64,000 bases of DNA from Bradyrhizobium retamae (GCF_001440415.1 NZ_LLYA01000001.1:1-64000); one strand, 5' to 3'. Counted from the first letter of the stretch, positions 53,093 to 63,940 are shown. Translations and numbers: made by a program. The notes: generated from the letters alone by a model not told the origin.

Positions 53093-53998
53093 ATGCATCT
53101 TCTCAATCCCGACTCTGCCAAAGACCGGTTGCGTGGCGCTGACCGCAAAAGCGGCGCCACCGTCGAACAAATTTTCGCCGATGGACGGCTGCCGCCGCCC
53201 TCGATGGATCATCTCGACGAGCTCGAGGCGCAGAGCATCTACATTCTGCGCGAGGCGTTTGCGCGGTTGAAAAAACTCGCGCTGCTGTGGTCGCTCGGAA
53301 AAGATTCCAACGTGATGATCTGGCTGGCGCGCAAGGCCTTCTTCGGCCGCGTGCCGTTTCCGGCGCTTCACGTCGATACCGGCAAGAAATTTCCCGAGAT
53401 GTACGCCTTCCGCGATCGCTTCGGAAAAGAGTGGGATCTCGATCTGAAGGTCGAACCCTGCCCGTCGATCGATGCCGTCGATCCAACGCTACCGCCGGCC
53501 GCACGTTCGGCCGCCCGCAAGACCGAAGGGCTGAAGTGGGCCCTGACCAAATATGGCTTCGACGGATTGATTGCCGGCATCCGCCGCGATGAGGAGGCCA
53601 CGCGCGCCAAGGAGCGCGTGTTCTCGCCGCGCGGACTCGAAGGCGGCTGGGACGTGCGCGACCAGCCCCCGGAGTTCTGGGATCAATTCAACGCATCAGT
53701 GCCGCAAGGCGCACATCTACGCGTCCACCCGATCCTGCATTGGACCGAGGCCGACATCTGGGCCTACACCAAGCGCGAAAACATTCCGATCATTCCGCTC
53801 TATCTCTCGAAGGACGGCAAGCGCTATCGCTCGCTGGGCGATCAGGACATCACCAATCCGGTGGCGTCGACCGCCTCCAGCATCGACGAGATCCTCGCCG
53901 AGCTCGACGGCACCAAGGTGCCGGAGCGCGCCGGCCGCGCGCTGGATCATGAAACCGAAGATGCTTTCGAGCGGCTGCGCGTCGCCGGCTATCTCTAA
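53093..53998 (+). CDS. cysD: Sulfate adenylyltransferase subunit 2
   Basis: A 301-residue subunit that adenylates sulfate to APS. I choose ATG 53093 (upstream codons are not supported). The PP-loop reads LLWSLGKDSNVMIWLARKAF; the fourth residue, Leu instead of Ile, is a minor variant. Further landmarks: PALHVDTGKKFPEMYAFRDR, FDGLIAGIRRDEEATRAKER, RVHPILHWTEADIWAY and IIPLYLSKDGKRYRSLGDQD. It works with CysN, whose gene starts 12 bases later. A NodP role in Nod-factor sulfation is less likely, as no nod genes are nearby. Confidence 0.95.
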   Translation: MHLLNPDSAKDRLRGADRKSGATVEQIFADGRLPPPSMDHLDELEAQSIYILREAFARLKKLALLWSLGKDSNVMIWLARKAFFGRVPFPALHVDTGKKFPEMYAFRDRFGKEWDLDLKVEPCPSIDAVDPTLPPAARSAARKTEGLKWALTKYGFDGLIAGIRRDEEATRAKERVFSPRGLEGGWDVRDQPPEFWDQFNASVPQGAHLRVHPILHWTEADIWAYTKRENIPIIPLYLSKDGKRYRSLGDQDITNPVASTASSIDEILAELDGTKVPERAGRALDHETEDAFERLRVAGYL

Positions 53999-54010
53999 CG
54001 GACATTTGCT

Positions 54011-55939
54011 GTGAGCGTTGCGATGAACATGATCCTGCCTGCCAGCGTTTCGGCAACACCGAACGGCACCACCCGCCCGCAAGTGCGCATCGTCATCGTC
54101 GGTCACGTCGATCACGGCAAATCCACGCTGGTCGGTCGCCTGCTGCACGAGACCGGCAGCCTGCCCGAAGGCAAGCTGGAGATGTTGCAAGCCGTCAGCG
54201 CACGGCGCGGCATGCCGTTCGAATGGTCGTTCCTGCTCGATGCGCTGCAGACCGAGCGCGACCAGGGCATCACCATCGACACCACGCAAATCCGCTTCCG
54301 CACCCGCTCGCGCGACGTCGTACTGATCGACGCGCCTGGCCATGCCGAATTCCTGCGCAACATGATCACCGGCGCCTCGCAGGCCGACGGTGCGGTGCTG
54401 ATCATCGACGCGCTGGAAGGCGTGCGCGACCAGACCCGGCGGCACGGCTATCTGCTGCATCTGTTGGGCATCAAGCAGGTCGCGATCGTCGTCAACAAGA
54501 TGGACCGCGTCGATTTCAGCGCGGATCGCTTCAAGGAGATCAGCGACGAAATTTCGGCGCATCTCATCGGCCTTGGCGTGACGCCCTCGGCCGTGATTCC
54601 GATTTCCGCACGCGACGGCGACGGCGTCGCCGAGCAGACGCCACGGATCGGCTGGTACCAGGGACCAACCGTCGTCAAAGCGCTTGACGCGCTCGAGCCG
54701 GCGCGGCCGCTGGAGCAACTGGCGCTGCGGCTGCCGGTGCAGGCGATCTACAAGTTCGACGACCGCCGCATTGTTGCGGGCCGCATCGAGTCCGGACATC
54801 TGAGTGCCGGCGATGAAATCGTCATCATGCCCGCCGGCAAGATCGCGAAGATCAAGACGGTGGAGAGCTGGCCGGTGACGCCGCTCAACGGCAGCCACGG
54901 CGCCGGCCGCTCGGTCGGCATCACGCTCGACCGCGAATTGTTCATCGAGCGCGGCGATGTCATCGCCCATGCGGGAGCTACCCCGCGCGACACACGGCGC
55001 ATTCGCGCGCGCATTTTCTGGCTGCACGACAAGCCGCTGTCGAAAGGCGACCAGATCCTGATCCGCCTCGGCACGCGGGAAACCCGCGCCAGCGTGGTGG
55101 CGATCGAGAAGGCGGTCGATCCAGGTGAACTCTCCAACGAGGAGACCACGGCGATCGCGCGCAATCACGTCGGCGAAATCGACATCTCGCTGGCTCAGCC
55201 GATCGCGGCCGATCCCTATCAGGAAAATTCGCGCACCGGTCGGCTGGTAATCGAGGTCAATGGCCGCATCGCCGGCGGCGGCCTCGTGCTGTCGGTCGAC
55301 GCCGGACAGCGCGCCGTTCCGATCGACATCGTGCCGGTGGAATCCGCATTGCGCCCGGAAGAGCGCTCGGCGCGCTACCGCCACAACGGCGCGGTGATCT
55401 GGCTGACCGGCTTGCCGGGTTCGGGCAAATCGACGCTGGCGCGCGCACTCGAGCGACGGCTGTTTTCGCGCGGCGGTTCGCCCATCCTGCTCGATGGCGA
55501 CACGCTGCGCGCCGGCCTCAACGGCGATCTCGGCTTCTCGGCGCAGGACCGCACCGAGAACATCCGCCGGCTGGCGGAAGTTGCGACCCATCTGGCGCGC
55601 AACGGGCACATTGCCGTCGTCGCGGCGGTCTCGCCGTCGGCGGACGATCGCGCAGCCGCGCGACGCATCGCCGACGCTTCGTTCCGCGAGATCTACGTCG
55701 CGACGCCTGCCGAAGTCTGCGAGAGCCGCGATCCCAAAGGCCACTATGCTAAGGCGCGCGCGGGCACGCTGCAGGCTTTCACCGGCATCGGCAGCGACTA
55801 CCAACCGCCCGTCCAGGCGGAGCTGCGCATCGACACCTCTGCGCGCTCGGTTTCGGACGCAACCGACGATATCGAGCGAATGCTGGCGGAGACCGGCATT
55901 CTGTTCGACGAACTCGTCGACCTGGCGGCGAACATCTAG
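54011..55939 (+). CDS. cysNC: Bifunctional sulfate adenylyltransferase subunit 1 / APS kinase
   Basis: A 642-residue fusion. The N-terminal ~440 residues are a GTPase of the EF-Tu class: [14 protein letters not shown] (G1), DTTQIRF and [12 protein letters not shown] (G2/G3), VNKMDRVD (G4). The C-terminal ~190 residues are APS kinase with Walker [15 protein letters not shown] and the [10 protein letters not shown] segment. GTP hydrolysis drives APS formation by CysD, and the kinase makes PAPS. The start is GTG 54011; ATG 54023 is an alternative. Since CysH is an APS-type reductase, PAPS is probably for sulfation. NodQ has the same fusion. Confidence 0.94.
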   Translation: MSVAMNMILPASVSATPNGTTRPQVRIVIVGHVDHGKSTLVGRLLHETGSLPEGKLEMLQAVSARRGMPFEWSFLLDALQTERDQGITIDTTQIRFRTRSRDVVLIDAPGHAEFLRNMITGASQADGAVLIIDALEGVRDQTRRHGYLLHLLGIKQVAIVVNKMDRVDFSADRFKEISDEISAHLIGLGVTPSAVIPISARDGDGVAEQTPRIGWYQGPTVVKALDALEPARPLEQLALRLPVQAIYKFDDRRIVAGRIESGHLSAGDEIVIMPAGKIAKIKTVESWPVTPLNGSHGAGRSVGITLDRELFIERGDVIAHAGATPRDTRRIRARIFWLHDKPLSKGDQILIRLGTRETRASVVAIEKAVDPGELSNEETTAIARNHVGEIDISLAQPIAADPYQENSRTGRLVIEVNGRIAGGGLVLSVDAGQRAVPIDIVPVESALRPEERSARYRHNGAVIWLTGLPGSGKSTLARALERRLFSRGGSPILLDGDTLRAGLNGDLGFSAQDRTENIRRLAEVATHLARNGHIAVVAAVSPSADDRAAARRIADASFREIYVATPAEVCESRDPKGHYAKARAGTLQAFTGIGSDYQPPVQAELRIDTSARSVSDATDDIERMLAETGILFDELVDLAANI

Positions 55940-56072
55940 GCTTTTTGGGGCCTTCTCATCGACCCGGCTTTAGGGCTAAAAGGGCGGCCAACGTCGCCCC
56001 TTTGGCGCGTTTTCTGCTGTTTTCGCCCGAAAACCAGCCAGCGAACGCCAGTTTTACCTGAGAAAGCCTGTC

Positions 56073-58235
56073 ATGAATCGTGTCGATGCCCACGGATTGA
56101 AGATCGCCCCTGTCCTGTTCGACTTCATCGCCAAGGAGGCAACTCCCAAGACCGGGATTTCACCCGATGCATTCTGGGCCGGCGTCGCCGCCATCGTCAA
56201 AAAGCTCGGGCCGAAAAATCGCGAGCTGCTCGCCTTCCGCGACGCGCTGCAGGTCAAGATCGACGGCTGGCACCGCGCCAACAAGGGCAAGGCGTTCGAC
56301 ATGAACGCCTATACGGCGTTCCTGAAGGAGATCGGTTATCTCCTCCCCGAGCCGGCTACGCAGAAGGTCGAGACATCAGATGTCGACGAGGAGATCGGCA
56401 AGATCTGCGGACCGCAACTCGTCGTTCCCCTGACCAATGCCCGCTACGCGCTGAACGCGGCGAATGCGCGCTGGGGCTCACTGTATGACGCGTTCTATGG
56501 CACCGATGCGATTCCGCACGATCCGAGCGAGAGCGGCAAGGGCTATAACAAGGCACGCGGCGACAAGGTGATCGCCAAGGCCAAGGCGTTCCTCGATTCC
56601 GCCGTGCCGCTCGCGACCGGCAGCCACACCGATGTGACGTCGTACAGCGTGATCGCCGGCCAGCTTGCGGTGAAACTGAAGAGCGGCAACGCCACCGCGC
56701 TAAAATCCGCGTCGCAGTTCGCCGGCTACCAGGGCGACGCCGCTCAGCCTTCCGCGGTCCTGCTCGTCAACAATGGCATGCACGTCGAAGTGAAGATCGA
56801 CCGCAATCATTCGATCGGCAAGGACGATCCGGCCGGTGTCGCCGACATGATTCTGGAATCGGCGGTTTCCACCATTCTCGACATGGAAGACTCGGTTGCC
56901 GCGGTCGACGCCGAAGACAAGGTGCTGGTCTATCGCAACACGCTCGGCCTGATGAACGGCACGCTTTCGGCCGACTTCGAAAAGGGTGGCAAGACGGTTC
57001 AACGATCTCTCAACCCTGACCGCGTCTACAAGACGCCCGACGGCAAGGAGCTGACGCTGCACGGTCGCAGCCTGCTGCTGATGCGTAACGTCGGCCATCA
57101 CATGTTCACCGACGCCGTGCTCGACGAAAAGGGCGAGGAGATTCCAGAAGGACTTCTGGATGCTGCGGTCGCCGGTCTGCTTGCGATCCACGACCTCAAG
57201 GGCAATTCGAAAGTCAGGAATAGCCGCACCGGCTCGGTCTATATCGTCAAGCCGAAGATGCACGGCCCCGACGAAGTCGCGCTGACCTGTGAACTGTTCA
57301 GCGAGGTGGAAAAGCTGCTCGGACTGCCCGAGAACACCATGAAGGTCGGCATCATGGACGAGGAGCGCCGCACCACGGTGAACCTGAAGGCCTGCATCCA
57401 GAACGCCTCGAAGCGCATCTGCTTCATCAACACCGGCTTCCTCGACCGCACCGGCGACGAGATTCACACCTCGATGGAAGCGGGTCCGATGATCCGCAAG
57501 AACGACATGAAGGCGCAGCCCTGGATCAAGGCCTATGAGGACTGGAACGTCGACATGGGACTGATCGACGGCCTGCCCGGCCATGCCCAAATCGGCAAGG
57601 GCATGTGGGCGGCACCCGACAAGATGGCCGACATGCTCAGCCAGAAGCTCGGCCATCCACAGGCCGGCGCGACCACGGCGTGGGTGCCCTCGCCGACGGC
57701 GGCCACGCTGCACGCGCTGCATTATCACCAAGTCAACGTGATCGCGCGACAGGAAGAGCTCGCCAAGGGCGGCCAGCGCGCAAAACTCTCCGACATCCTC
57801 ACCATTCCGGTTTCGCAGTCGAACTGGGCGCCCGATGATGTGAAGCAGGAGATCGACAACAACTGTCAGGGTATCCTCGGCTATGTCGTGCGCTGGATCG
57901 ACCAGGGCGTCGGCTGCTCCAAGGTGCCCGACATCCATGACGTCGGCCTGATGGAAGACCGCGCGACGTTGCGGATTTCCAGCCAGCATCTGGCGAACTG
58001 GCTGGCGCATGGCGTCGTCAGCAAGGATCAGGTGATGGAATCGTTGAAGCGCATGGCAGTCGTAGTGGACAAGCAGAATGCCGGCGACCCGCTCTACAAG
58101 CCGATGGCACCTTCGTTCGACGGCGTTGCCTTCCAGGCCGCCTGCGATCTCGTCTTCAAGGGTCGCGAGCAGCCGAACGGCTACACCGAATACATCCTCA
58201 CCGCGCGCCGCCGCGAGGCAAAGGCGGCAGGCTGA
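56073..58235 (+). CDS. glcB: Malate synthase G
   Basis: A 720-residue cytoplasmic enzyme that joins glyoxylate and acetyl-CoA to malate (glyoxylate shunt). It is the long monomeric G form: [20 protein letters not shown] at the start, [33 protein letters not shown] split across ~230-250, [17 protein letters not shown] (catalytic Glu/Asp region), [38 protein letters not shown] and the C-terminal [16 protein letters not shown]. It is alone, 133 bases after cysNC. The isocitrate lyase gene is not in this window. Confidence 0.96.
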   Translation: MNRVDAHGLKIAPVLFDFIAKEATPKTGISPDAFWAGVAAIVKKLGPKNRELLAFRDALQVKIDGWHRANKGKAFDMNAYTAFLKEIGYLLPEPATQKVETSDVDEEIGKICGPQLVVPLTNARYALNAANARWGSLYDAFYGTDAIPHDPSESGKGYNKARGDKVIAKAKAFLDSAVPLATGSHTDVTSYSVIAGQLAVKLKSGNATALKSASQFAGYQGDAAQPSAVLLVNNGMHVEVKIDRNHSIGKDDPAGVADMILESAVSTILDMEDSVAAVDAEDKVLVYRNTLGLMNGTLSADFEKGGKTVQRSLNPDRVYKTPDGKELTLHGRSLLLMRNVGHHMFTDAVLDEKGEEIPEGLLDAAVAGLLAIHDLKGNSKVRNSRTGSVYIVKPKMHGPDEVALTCELFSEVEKLLGLPENTMKVGIMDEERRTTVNLKACIQNASKRICFINTGFLDRTGDEIHTSMEAGPMIRKNDMKAQPWIKAYEDWNVDMGLIDGLPGHAQIGKGMWAAPDKMADMLSQKLGHPQAGATTAWVPSPTAATLHALHYHQVNVIARQEELAKGGQRAKLSDILTIPVSQSNWAPDDVKQEIDNNCQGILGYVVRWIDQGVGCSKVPDIHDVGLMEDRATLRISSQHLANWLAHGVVSKDQVMESLKRMAVVVDKQNAGDPLYKPMAPSFDGVAFQAACDLVFKGREQPNGYTEYILTARRREAKAAG

Positions 58236-58330
58236 GCCCGCCGCGACACGTCACGATGCCGCATTGATTCTAGCGGAACGCCTGAGCTTTTTGTCCGTTG
58301 ATCGCCATACCAACTGAGGAGGAGATGGCG

Positions 58331-58531
58331 ATGGATTGGAACAGGGTTGAAGGCAACTGGAAACAGTTCAAGGGCTCCGCCAAGGAGAAGTGGGGCAAGC
58401 TTACCGATGACGATCTGAACGTCATCGAGGGCCGCCGCGAACAACTCGAAGGCAAGCTGCAGCAGCGCTACGGCTTCGCCAAGGACCAGATCCGCAAGGA
58501 CGTGGACGACTGGTTCAGGACCTTGAAATAG
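58331..58531 (+). CDS. CsbD family stress protein
   Basis: A 66-residue protein. The strong AGGAGGAG site ends directly at ATG 58325, too close to use it, so ATG 58331 is preferred. The CsbD pattern is complete: MDWNRVEGNWKQFKGSAKEK, WGKLTDDDLNVIEGRREQL and a C-terminal amphipathic helix ending VDDWFRTLK. These are general-stress proteins of unknown mechanism. A strong terminator lies 18 bases downstream, so this is a single-gene unit. Confidence 0.9.
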   Translation: MDWNRVEGNWKQFKGSAKEKWGKLTDDDLNVIEGRREQLEGKLQQRYGFAKDQIRKDVDDWFRTLK

Positions 58532-58549
58532 GAACACGCTTTCGAGCGA

Positions 58550-58580
58550 AAAAGCCCCGCCCCACGCCGGGGCTTTTCGT
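58550..58580. terminator. Strong bidirectional terminator between CsbD and the small membrane gene
   Basis: AAAAGCCCCG (58550-58559) and CGGGGCTTTT (58568-58577) are perfect ten-base arms with an eight-base loop. A-run and T-run allow termination on both strands. Confidence 0.88.
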
Positions 58581-58592
58581 TGGTGGCTACGG

Positions 58593-58748
58593 CTAAATCA
58601 CCGCGATGTATCTCAACAGCGAGATCACGCCCAGAATGATCACCACGACGCGGGCGATCTGCTTGGCGCGGCCATCGATCGGCAGGAGGTTGATGAGATA
58701 GAGGACGAGGATAACAACCAGGAACGTGATGAGTATACTGACAAGCAT
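58593..58748 (-). CDS. Thivi_2564-type small membrane protein (51 aa)
   Basis: From ATG 58748 (GAGGGGG upstream) the product starts MLVSILITFLVVILVLYLIN, then LLPIDGRAKQIARVVVIILG and a short tail. Two hydrophobic helices are joined by the P(I/M)(D/P)GR...A polar turn that marks this family of tiny two-pass inner-membrane proteins. No function is known. An upstream frame to 58829 is not supported. It shares the bidirectional terminator with the CsbD gene and is divergent from the chemotaxis receptor gene. Confidence 0.75.
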   Translation of the reverse strand: MLVSILITFLVVILVLYLINLLPIDGRAKQIARVVVIILGVISLLRYIAVI

Positions 58749-58952
58749 GCGAAGCCCCCTCGGCGTTGGCCGGAAAATGCGCTGGTAGTGTTTTGTTAAC
58801 GTGAAGGGGCGCCCCGGGTTCCGCACCATGGAACCGAGCCCGCTTGGAAAATTGCAGTTATTTCAAGGAATCCTCGTAGTACTACGCGGCTCTCACTCGA
58901 CAAGTATTTACCGTTTGCCCTCCAAATGGCCACGACGCCTCGGGGGAGCATC

Positions 58953-61047
58953 ATGTTGAACCGTCTGACCGTATCCGCGCTGCTGAAAGCCGTCATCCTC
59001 ATCACCTCATTCTGCGTGGTGGTTGGATTCTCGCTTAGCGCCTGGGACTCCTGGGGCCGCTTGCAGGTGGCAAGCCGCATCGCGGTCATCGCCGACGCCT
59101 CCGCAAACATGTTCAAGGCGATGCACAATCTGCGCACCGATCGCTCCACGACCAACCGGCTCTTGAATTCCGATGCGCCGATGGATGCCGATATCGAGAA
59201 GTATCTGCGCAACATCCGCGACACCGAAATGCCGGCGATGGGCAATGCGCTCGGCCTGCTCGGCAGCCTGGAGTTCGCGCAGCACCAGACGTTAATCCCT
59301 GAGTTCGACCGCCTCTACCGGACGATGACCGCGCTGCAGAAGGAGTTCTGGGAAGCCGTGGCCAAGCCGAAGGCCGCGCGCCGACCCGAGCTGGCCAAGG
59401 AGTACATGACTGCCGCCAGCGCCATGCTGGAGACGCTGGAGAAGCTGTCCGGGGCGCTGGGTGCGGCCGTCAATCACCAGGACGCGACCATCGACCAATT
59501 GCTGGCGATCAAGCAGATCGCCTGGCTGTTGCGCAACACCGCCGGCGAGGCCTCGCTGATCGTTTCGACCGGGCTGAGCTCAGGCAAGGTCACGCCGGAG
59601 GCGAGGCTTGCCTACCCGAAATACGTCGGCGGCATCGATGCCGCGTGGGGTGCGCTGGGGCTGACCGCGTCGGGAATGCAGTTGCCTGCCGCGATCTCGA
59701 GTGCGATCGCCGCGACCAAGACCGCGTATTTCGAGCCGTCCTATCTCGACCTGCGTGACCGGTTACTGACGCAGATTGCGGATGGTGCGAAGCCGGAAAT
59801 GACCGCCAACCAGTGGACCCCGGTCACGGTCGGGCGCCTCGCTGCCGCCGTCGCCGTGGCCGAGGCCGCGCTCGACGCCGCCAAGGATCACGCCGCGCAC
59901 CTGCGCTCCACCGCCCAACGCTCCCTGACGATGCAGCTCGCATTGCTGACCGGTGCGCTGGCGCTGGCATTCGGCGCCATGGCGATCGTTACCCGCCGCA
60001 TCATCAAGCCGCTGCACGCCATGCGCGACGCCATGCTGAAAGTCGCAGCCGGCGACCTCGGCGTCGATACCGGCTATGCCGCGCGCCACGACGAAATCGG
60101 CGCGCTGGCCGGCGCACTGGAGACGTTCAAGCAGCAGGCTGCCGACAAGGCGCGGATCGAGGTGCAGGAGCGCGAGCGCAACGCCGGCGCGATGGCGCGG
60201 CAGCAGGCGATCGAGAGCTATGTCGGCGAGTTCGAGGGCATGGTGCGCGAGACGCTCACCCAGCTCGGCGATGCTTCCGGCCAGATGCGGACCACCTCGA
60301 CCGGCCTCTCGGCGATTTCGCGTCAGACCAACGAGCGCGTCCAGGTCGCCGAGAAGGCCTCCGGCGACGCCTCGATGAGCGTCGAGACGGTCGCGGCGGC
60401 TTCCGAAGAGCTCAGCGCCTCGATCAACGACATCAGCCAGCAGGCGGCGCACGCCGCCAGCATCGCCAGCCGCGCGGTCGGCCAGGCGCGCAATACCGAC
60501 GGCACCGTTCAGGGGCTGGCGCAGTCGGCAGGGCGGATCGGCGAAGTCGTCGGCCTGATCAATACCATCGCCGCGCAGACCAACCTCTTGGCACTCAACG
60601 CCACCATCGAGGCCGCGCGCGCCGGCGAGGCCGGCCGCGGCTTTGCGGTGGTCGCCTCCGAGGTCAAGTCGCTGGCAAGCCAGACCGCGAAGGCGACCGA
60701 GGAGATTTCCGAGCAGATCTCGGATATCCAGCGCGTTGCCGGCGAGGCCATCGACGCCATCAAGGGCATCGGCAGCATCATCGGTGGAGGTCAACGAGGT
60801 CGCGACCGCGATTGCCGCCGCCGTGCAGCAACAGGGTGCCGCGACGCAGGAGATCACCCGCAGCACCCAGTTTGCCGCGCAGGGCACCAAGAACGTGTCC
60901 GACAACATCACTGGCGTGAAGGCCGATGCCGACGCGGCAGCGGCCGCCGCCGAGGACGTCAAGCAGGCTTCCCAGACGCTGGAGACGCAGAGCCAGCAAC
61001 TCGGCAATCAGGTCACCGCGTTCCTCGGCAAGATCCGCGCGGCGTAA
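58953..61047 (+). pseudogene. Methyl-accepting chemotaxis protein with a +1 frameshift
   Basis: From ATG 58953 (GGGGGAG upstream) residues ~15-35 form TM1. A periplasmic helical sensor domain follows (~40-325), then TM2 (near [17 protein letters not shown]), a HAMP domain and the signalling domain with the conserved hairpin tip [26 protein letters not shown] (split). Near 60775-60790 the frame breaks: the first frame leads to nonsense, and the next frame continues [14 protein letters not shown], then [15 protein letters not shown], as in intact receptors, ending at 61047. One extra G in ATCGGTGGAGG is the likely cause. Either a real mutation or a sequencing error. Confidence 0.8.
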
Positions 61048-61104
61048 TTCACCTATACTCGTCATGCCCGGGCTTGACCCGGCCATGACAGCCGGCAATC
61101 ATTC

Positions 61105-61740
61105 TCAATCCCGCGCCACCACGGGCACGCGCCCATACTTGGCGCGGACCTTGCCGGAGGCGGGTGAGAAGTTCAGTTCGGCGCCGCGCCTGTCGCCGCT
61201 GCGGCCCGCGACCAATAGCCCGTTCTCGCCGGCGACGATGTCGCCCTTGCGCAGCGTCGGGTCGTCCTCGATCTTGACCTGTGCCAGCCCGACCTGGTCC
61301 TTGCCGTTGCAGGTGCAGCCGCTGACGAGTTCGTTGCGATAGCGGAACGCGTTCGGCAAGTCCGAATAGGCTTTTCCGTTCTCGGCGGCCGCGGCGTCGA
61401 TGCTGCTGCCGTAGAACACCTTGGTCTCGCTCGCCGGGCACAGCTTGTTGCAGGAGGCCCCCCGGCTTGCGTTGTCGGACGCTGTGAGCGGGAAGTAGCG
61501 CCCGTCGCAGGTCCGCACGCAATACGCCTGACCGCCACCGCCGTAACGGGTGCGCCCCTCGCCGCGCGGCGCATACACCTGGCCGTCATCATTTGGCATC
61601 TGGATAGTGGGCTGATGGCGCGGGCGGGCGAATCCGCCGAATAATTGCGAGAAGAAGTCCTGCGCCTGCGCGGCAGGCGCCAGCGCCGACGCGCACGCCA
61701 GCGCGGCTGCTCCCCATACCGCCAGTTTTCCAGATCGCAT
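61105..61740 (-). CDS. DUF2865 secreted protein
   Basis: A 211-residue protein with a signal peptide (~1-27, ending AQAQ). The DUF2865 cysteine pattern is complete: YCVRTCDGRYFPLTAS, ASCNKLCPASETKVFYGSSID split over ~95-116, and SGCTCNGKDQVGLAQVKIEDDPTL split over ~140-163. Family members are periplasmic proteins restricted mainly to Rhizobiales, of unknown function. The N-terminal part of the mature protein is Gln/Pro/Arg-rich. It is transcribed in the same direction as the L,D-transpeptidase gene just upstream (32 bases away), so the two may be one unit. Confidence 0.85.
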   Translation of the reverse strand: MRSGKLAVWGAAALACASALAPAAQAQDFFSQLFGGFARPRHQPTIQMPNDDGQVYAPRGEGRTRYGGGGQAYCVRTCDGRYFPLTASDNASRGASCNKLCPASETKVFYGSSIDAAAAENGKAYSDLPNAFRYRNELVSGCTCNGKDQVGLAQVKIEDDPTLRKGDIVAGENGLLVAGRSGDRRGAELNFSPASGKVRAKYGRVPVVARD

Positions 61741-61774
61741 CAACGCTCTCCCTCACGCAGTACCAGGCATCACT

Positions 61775-62542
61775 TCAGTTGAGCTGCGGCGTCAGGTTCA
61801 TCGCCTGACGGCCCGACGGAGCAATTGCGACGGGGCGCGCATGCGCGGCGGCCGGACGCGCCGCGATGCCGGTCCTGGAATCCCCGCCGCGCGCCATGAC
61901 CGGTGCTCTCTTCGGCAACACCACGACCCTGGTGCCGACATCAACGCGGTTGAACAGATCCATGACGTCCTCATTGACCAGGCGGATGCAGCCGGACGAG
62001 ACGAATTTCCCGATCGTCGAGGGATCGTTGGTGCCGTGAATGCGGTACTGGCTGGTGCCGAGATACATCGCCCGGGCGCCGAGCGGATTGCCGGGACCGC
62101 CGGCCATGAAGCGCGGCAGATAGGGCTGGCGCGCGATCATCTCGCTAGGCGGATGCCAATCCGGCCATTCCGCCTTGCGGCTGATGGTCTGCACTCCGGC
62201 CCAGGTAAAGCCTTCGCGGCCAACGCCGACGCCGTACCTGATGGCCCGGCCCTGACCGAGCACGTAATAGAGCGTGGTGTTGCCGGTATCGATGACGATG
62301 GTGCCCGGCGCCTCGGTCGTGCCGAAGGGGACGACGGCGCGGCGAAGCCGTTCGGGCGTCGCGCCTTCGTCGGAGGCAATCACCTCATCAGCGGGATAGC
62401 CATTCGGCTGGGTGGACGCGTAGCCGAGCGTCTGCGCGTTCGCAGCGCTCGAGAGTGCCGAGGGCGTCAGCAAGACGGCGGCGACGAGGACAAATGCGCT
62501 CGCCACGCGCGACGAAGGCCGGCGATCGGAGGACTGTGTCAT
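61775..62542 (-). CDS. L,D-transpeptidase (YkuD/ErfK type)
   Basis: A 255-residue exported enzyme from ATG 62542. Signal peptide ~1-36. The YkuD domain spans ~60-215, with the catalytic H-x(14-17)-S-x-G-C-x-R motif as HGTNDPSTIGKFVSSGCIRL; Cys185 is the nucleophile. A Pro/Ala/Arg-rich tail follows. It makes 3-3 cross-links in peptidoglycan or links proteins to it. Its start is divergent from the AI-2E-family permease gene. The DUF2865 gene follows in the same direction. Confidence 0.92.
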   Translation of the reverse strand: MTQSSDRRPSSRVASAFVLVAAVLLTPSALSSAANAQTLGYASTQPNGYPADEVIASDEGATPERLRRAVVPFGTTEAPGTIVIDTGNTTLYYVLGQGRAIRYGVGVGREGFTWAGVQTISRKAEWPDWHPPSEMIARQPYLPRFMAGGPGNPLGARAMYLGTSQYRIHGTNDPSTIGKFVSSGCIRLVNEDVMDLFNRVDVGTRVVVLPKRAPVMARGGDSRTGIAARPAAAHARPVAIAPSGRQAMNLTPQLN

Positions 62543-62767
62543 GGGACCTGCCCCGTGGGATTGTGCATCGCTGGATGCTCTGCTCCAACAAACGCCGCCG
62601 CGAGCCGGCGGTTCCGAACCGCCGATGTCGCGTCGCATCACGTCAAGTGCGACACCGCTCACGCCTACGCGATTGGAACTCGCACCTTCGCGTCACGTTA
62701 TGATCGAAGTCCGGTTCGCGACGTCGCTTATGCCGTGTCACCGCCGCTTCGGGCGAGGGAAGCCATT

Positions 62768-63940
62768 GTGAGCGTCACTCCCACCAAGCCTTCGCCCACC
62801 AAGCCTTTGGCCGCCAAATCCCCGCCGACAAGGCCGTTGCCCGGTGAACGCCAGCTTTCCCACGAGCAGGAAGGCACAACGGTCCCCGAGAGCAAGCTCG
62901 ATTTGCCGCCGGTCATCCGTCGCACGGAAGTAGTTGCGATCTGCCTCGTGGGTCTTCTGATCATCTGCATCATCACCGGCCTCTATCTCGCCAAGGCGTT
63001 GTTTCTGCCGATCACGTTGGCTTTCATCGTCGGCACCATGCTGTCGCCGGCCGCCAACTTCCTGGAACGCTACCGCATTCCGCGCGCGGTCGCCGCGGTG
63101 CTGATCGTGGCGGCCGCCAGCGCCGCGACCTCTTTCATGGTCGGCCTGATCGCCTCGCCCGCGATCGAATGGAGCGGCAAGCTTCCGGAGTTGGGAGCGC
63201 TTTTAAAGGACAAGCTGCACGTGTTCGACCGGCCGCTCGCGCAGTGGCAGGAGCTGCAGAGTATGCTCGGCGGGCCCGATACGCTGACGACATTGTATCT
63301 GCCCAAGGCCGACTGGGTGCAGCCGACGCTGGAATTCCTGTCGCCGACCTTTGCCGAATTCCTGCTGTTCATCGCAACGCTGATCCTGTTCATCGCGAGC
63401 TGGCGGGACCTGCGCCGGGCCCTGATCCTGAATTTCGGCGAGCGCGCGTGGCGGCTGCGGACGCTGCGGATCCTCAACGAGATCGAGGAGCATCTCGGCA
63501 ACTATCTGTTGGTGGTGACCATGATCAATGTCGGCGTCGGCATCGCCACCGGCCTGATCTGCGCGGTCACGGGCATGCCCAACCCGGCCAGTCTTGGCGC
63601 GCTGGCGGCGATCCTGAATTTCATTCCGATCATTGGCCCGGTGGCGATGTTTGCCGTGCTGGTCGTGGTCGGCATTGTCGCGCTCCCGACCATCAGCGCT
63701 GGGCTGCTGGCGCCGGCCATATTCGCCGTGATGACTTTCCTGGAAGGCCATTTCCTGACACCGACGATCATCGGCCGCCGGCTGGCGCTGAACGCGCTTG
63801 CGGTATTCCTGGCGGTGGCGTTCTGGACTTGGCTGTGGGGCCCGATGGGCGCGTTCCTGTCGTCGCCACTTCTGATCGTCGCGCTGATCGTGAAGGAGCA
63901 TTTGATGCCGCCGGATTCGCCGCAACTGCCGGAAGATTAG
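62768..63940 (+). CDS. AI-2E family transporter (PerM type)
   Basis: A 390-residue inner-membrane protein. I place the start at GTG 62768, with GAGGGAAG seven bases upstream; the open frame runs far left, antisense to the transpeptidase, and that part is not coding. After a ~55-residue hydrophilic N-terminus, eight hydrophobic segments follow. The family landmarks are TLAFIVGTMLSPAANFLERY, split with YRIPRAVAAVLIV, NFIPIIGPVAMFAV, and EGHFLTPTIIGRRLALN and VAFWTWLWGPMGAFLSSPLL. TqsA/PerM relatives export autoinducer-2 or act as Na+/H+ antiporters. The substrate here is not known. Confidence 0.88.
   Translation: MSVTPTKPSPTKPLAAKSPPTRPLPGERQLSHEQEGTTVPESKLDLPPVIRRTEVVAICLVGLLIICIITGLYLAKALFLPITLAFIVGTMLSPAANFLERYRIPRAVAAVLIVAAASAATSFMVGLIASPAIEWSGKLPELGALLKDKLHVFDRPLAQWQELQSMLGGPDTLTTLYLPKADWVQPTLEFLSPTFAEFLLFIATLILFIASWRDLRRALILNFGERAWRLRTLRILNEIEEHLGNYLLVVTMINVGVGIATGLICAVTGMPNPASLGALAAILNFIPIIGPVAMFAVLVVVGIVALPTISAGLLAPAIFAVMTFLEGHFLTPTIIGRRLALNALAVFLAVAFWTWLWGPMGAFLSSPLLIVALIVKEHLMPPDSPQLPED

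Noticed and set aside
53717..55804. A 695-codon open frame on the minus strand inside cysD/cysNC
   Set aside because: Antisense to clear cys genes, with shadow composition and no ribosome-binding site.
53093..55939. Nodulation genes nodPQ
   Set aside because: CysD and CysNC share these folds, but they sit divergent from cysG with the whole sulfate-reduction set and no nod genes or nod box are near.
61841..62767. N-terminal extension of the AI-2E-family transporter
   Set aside because: These codons are antisense to the L,D-transpeptidase gene; the GTG at 62768 has a good ribosome-binding site and the hydrophobic domains start after it.
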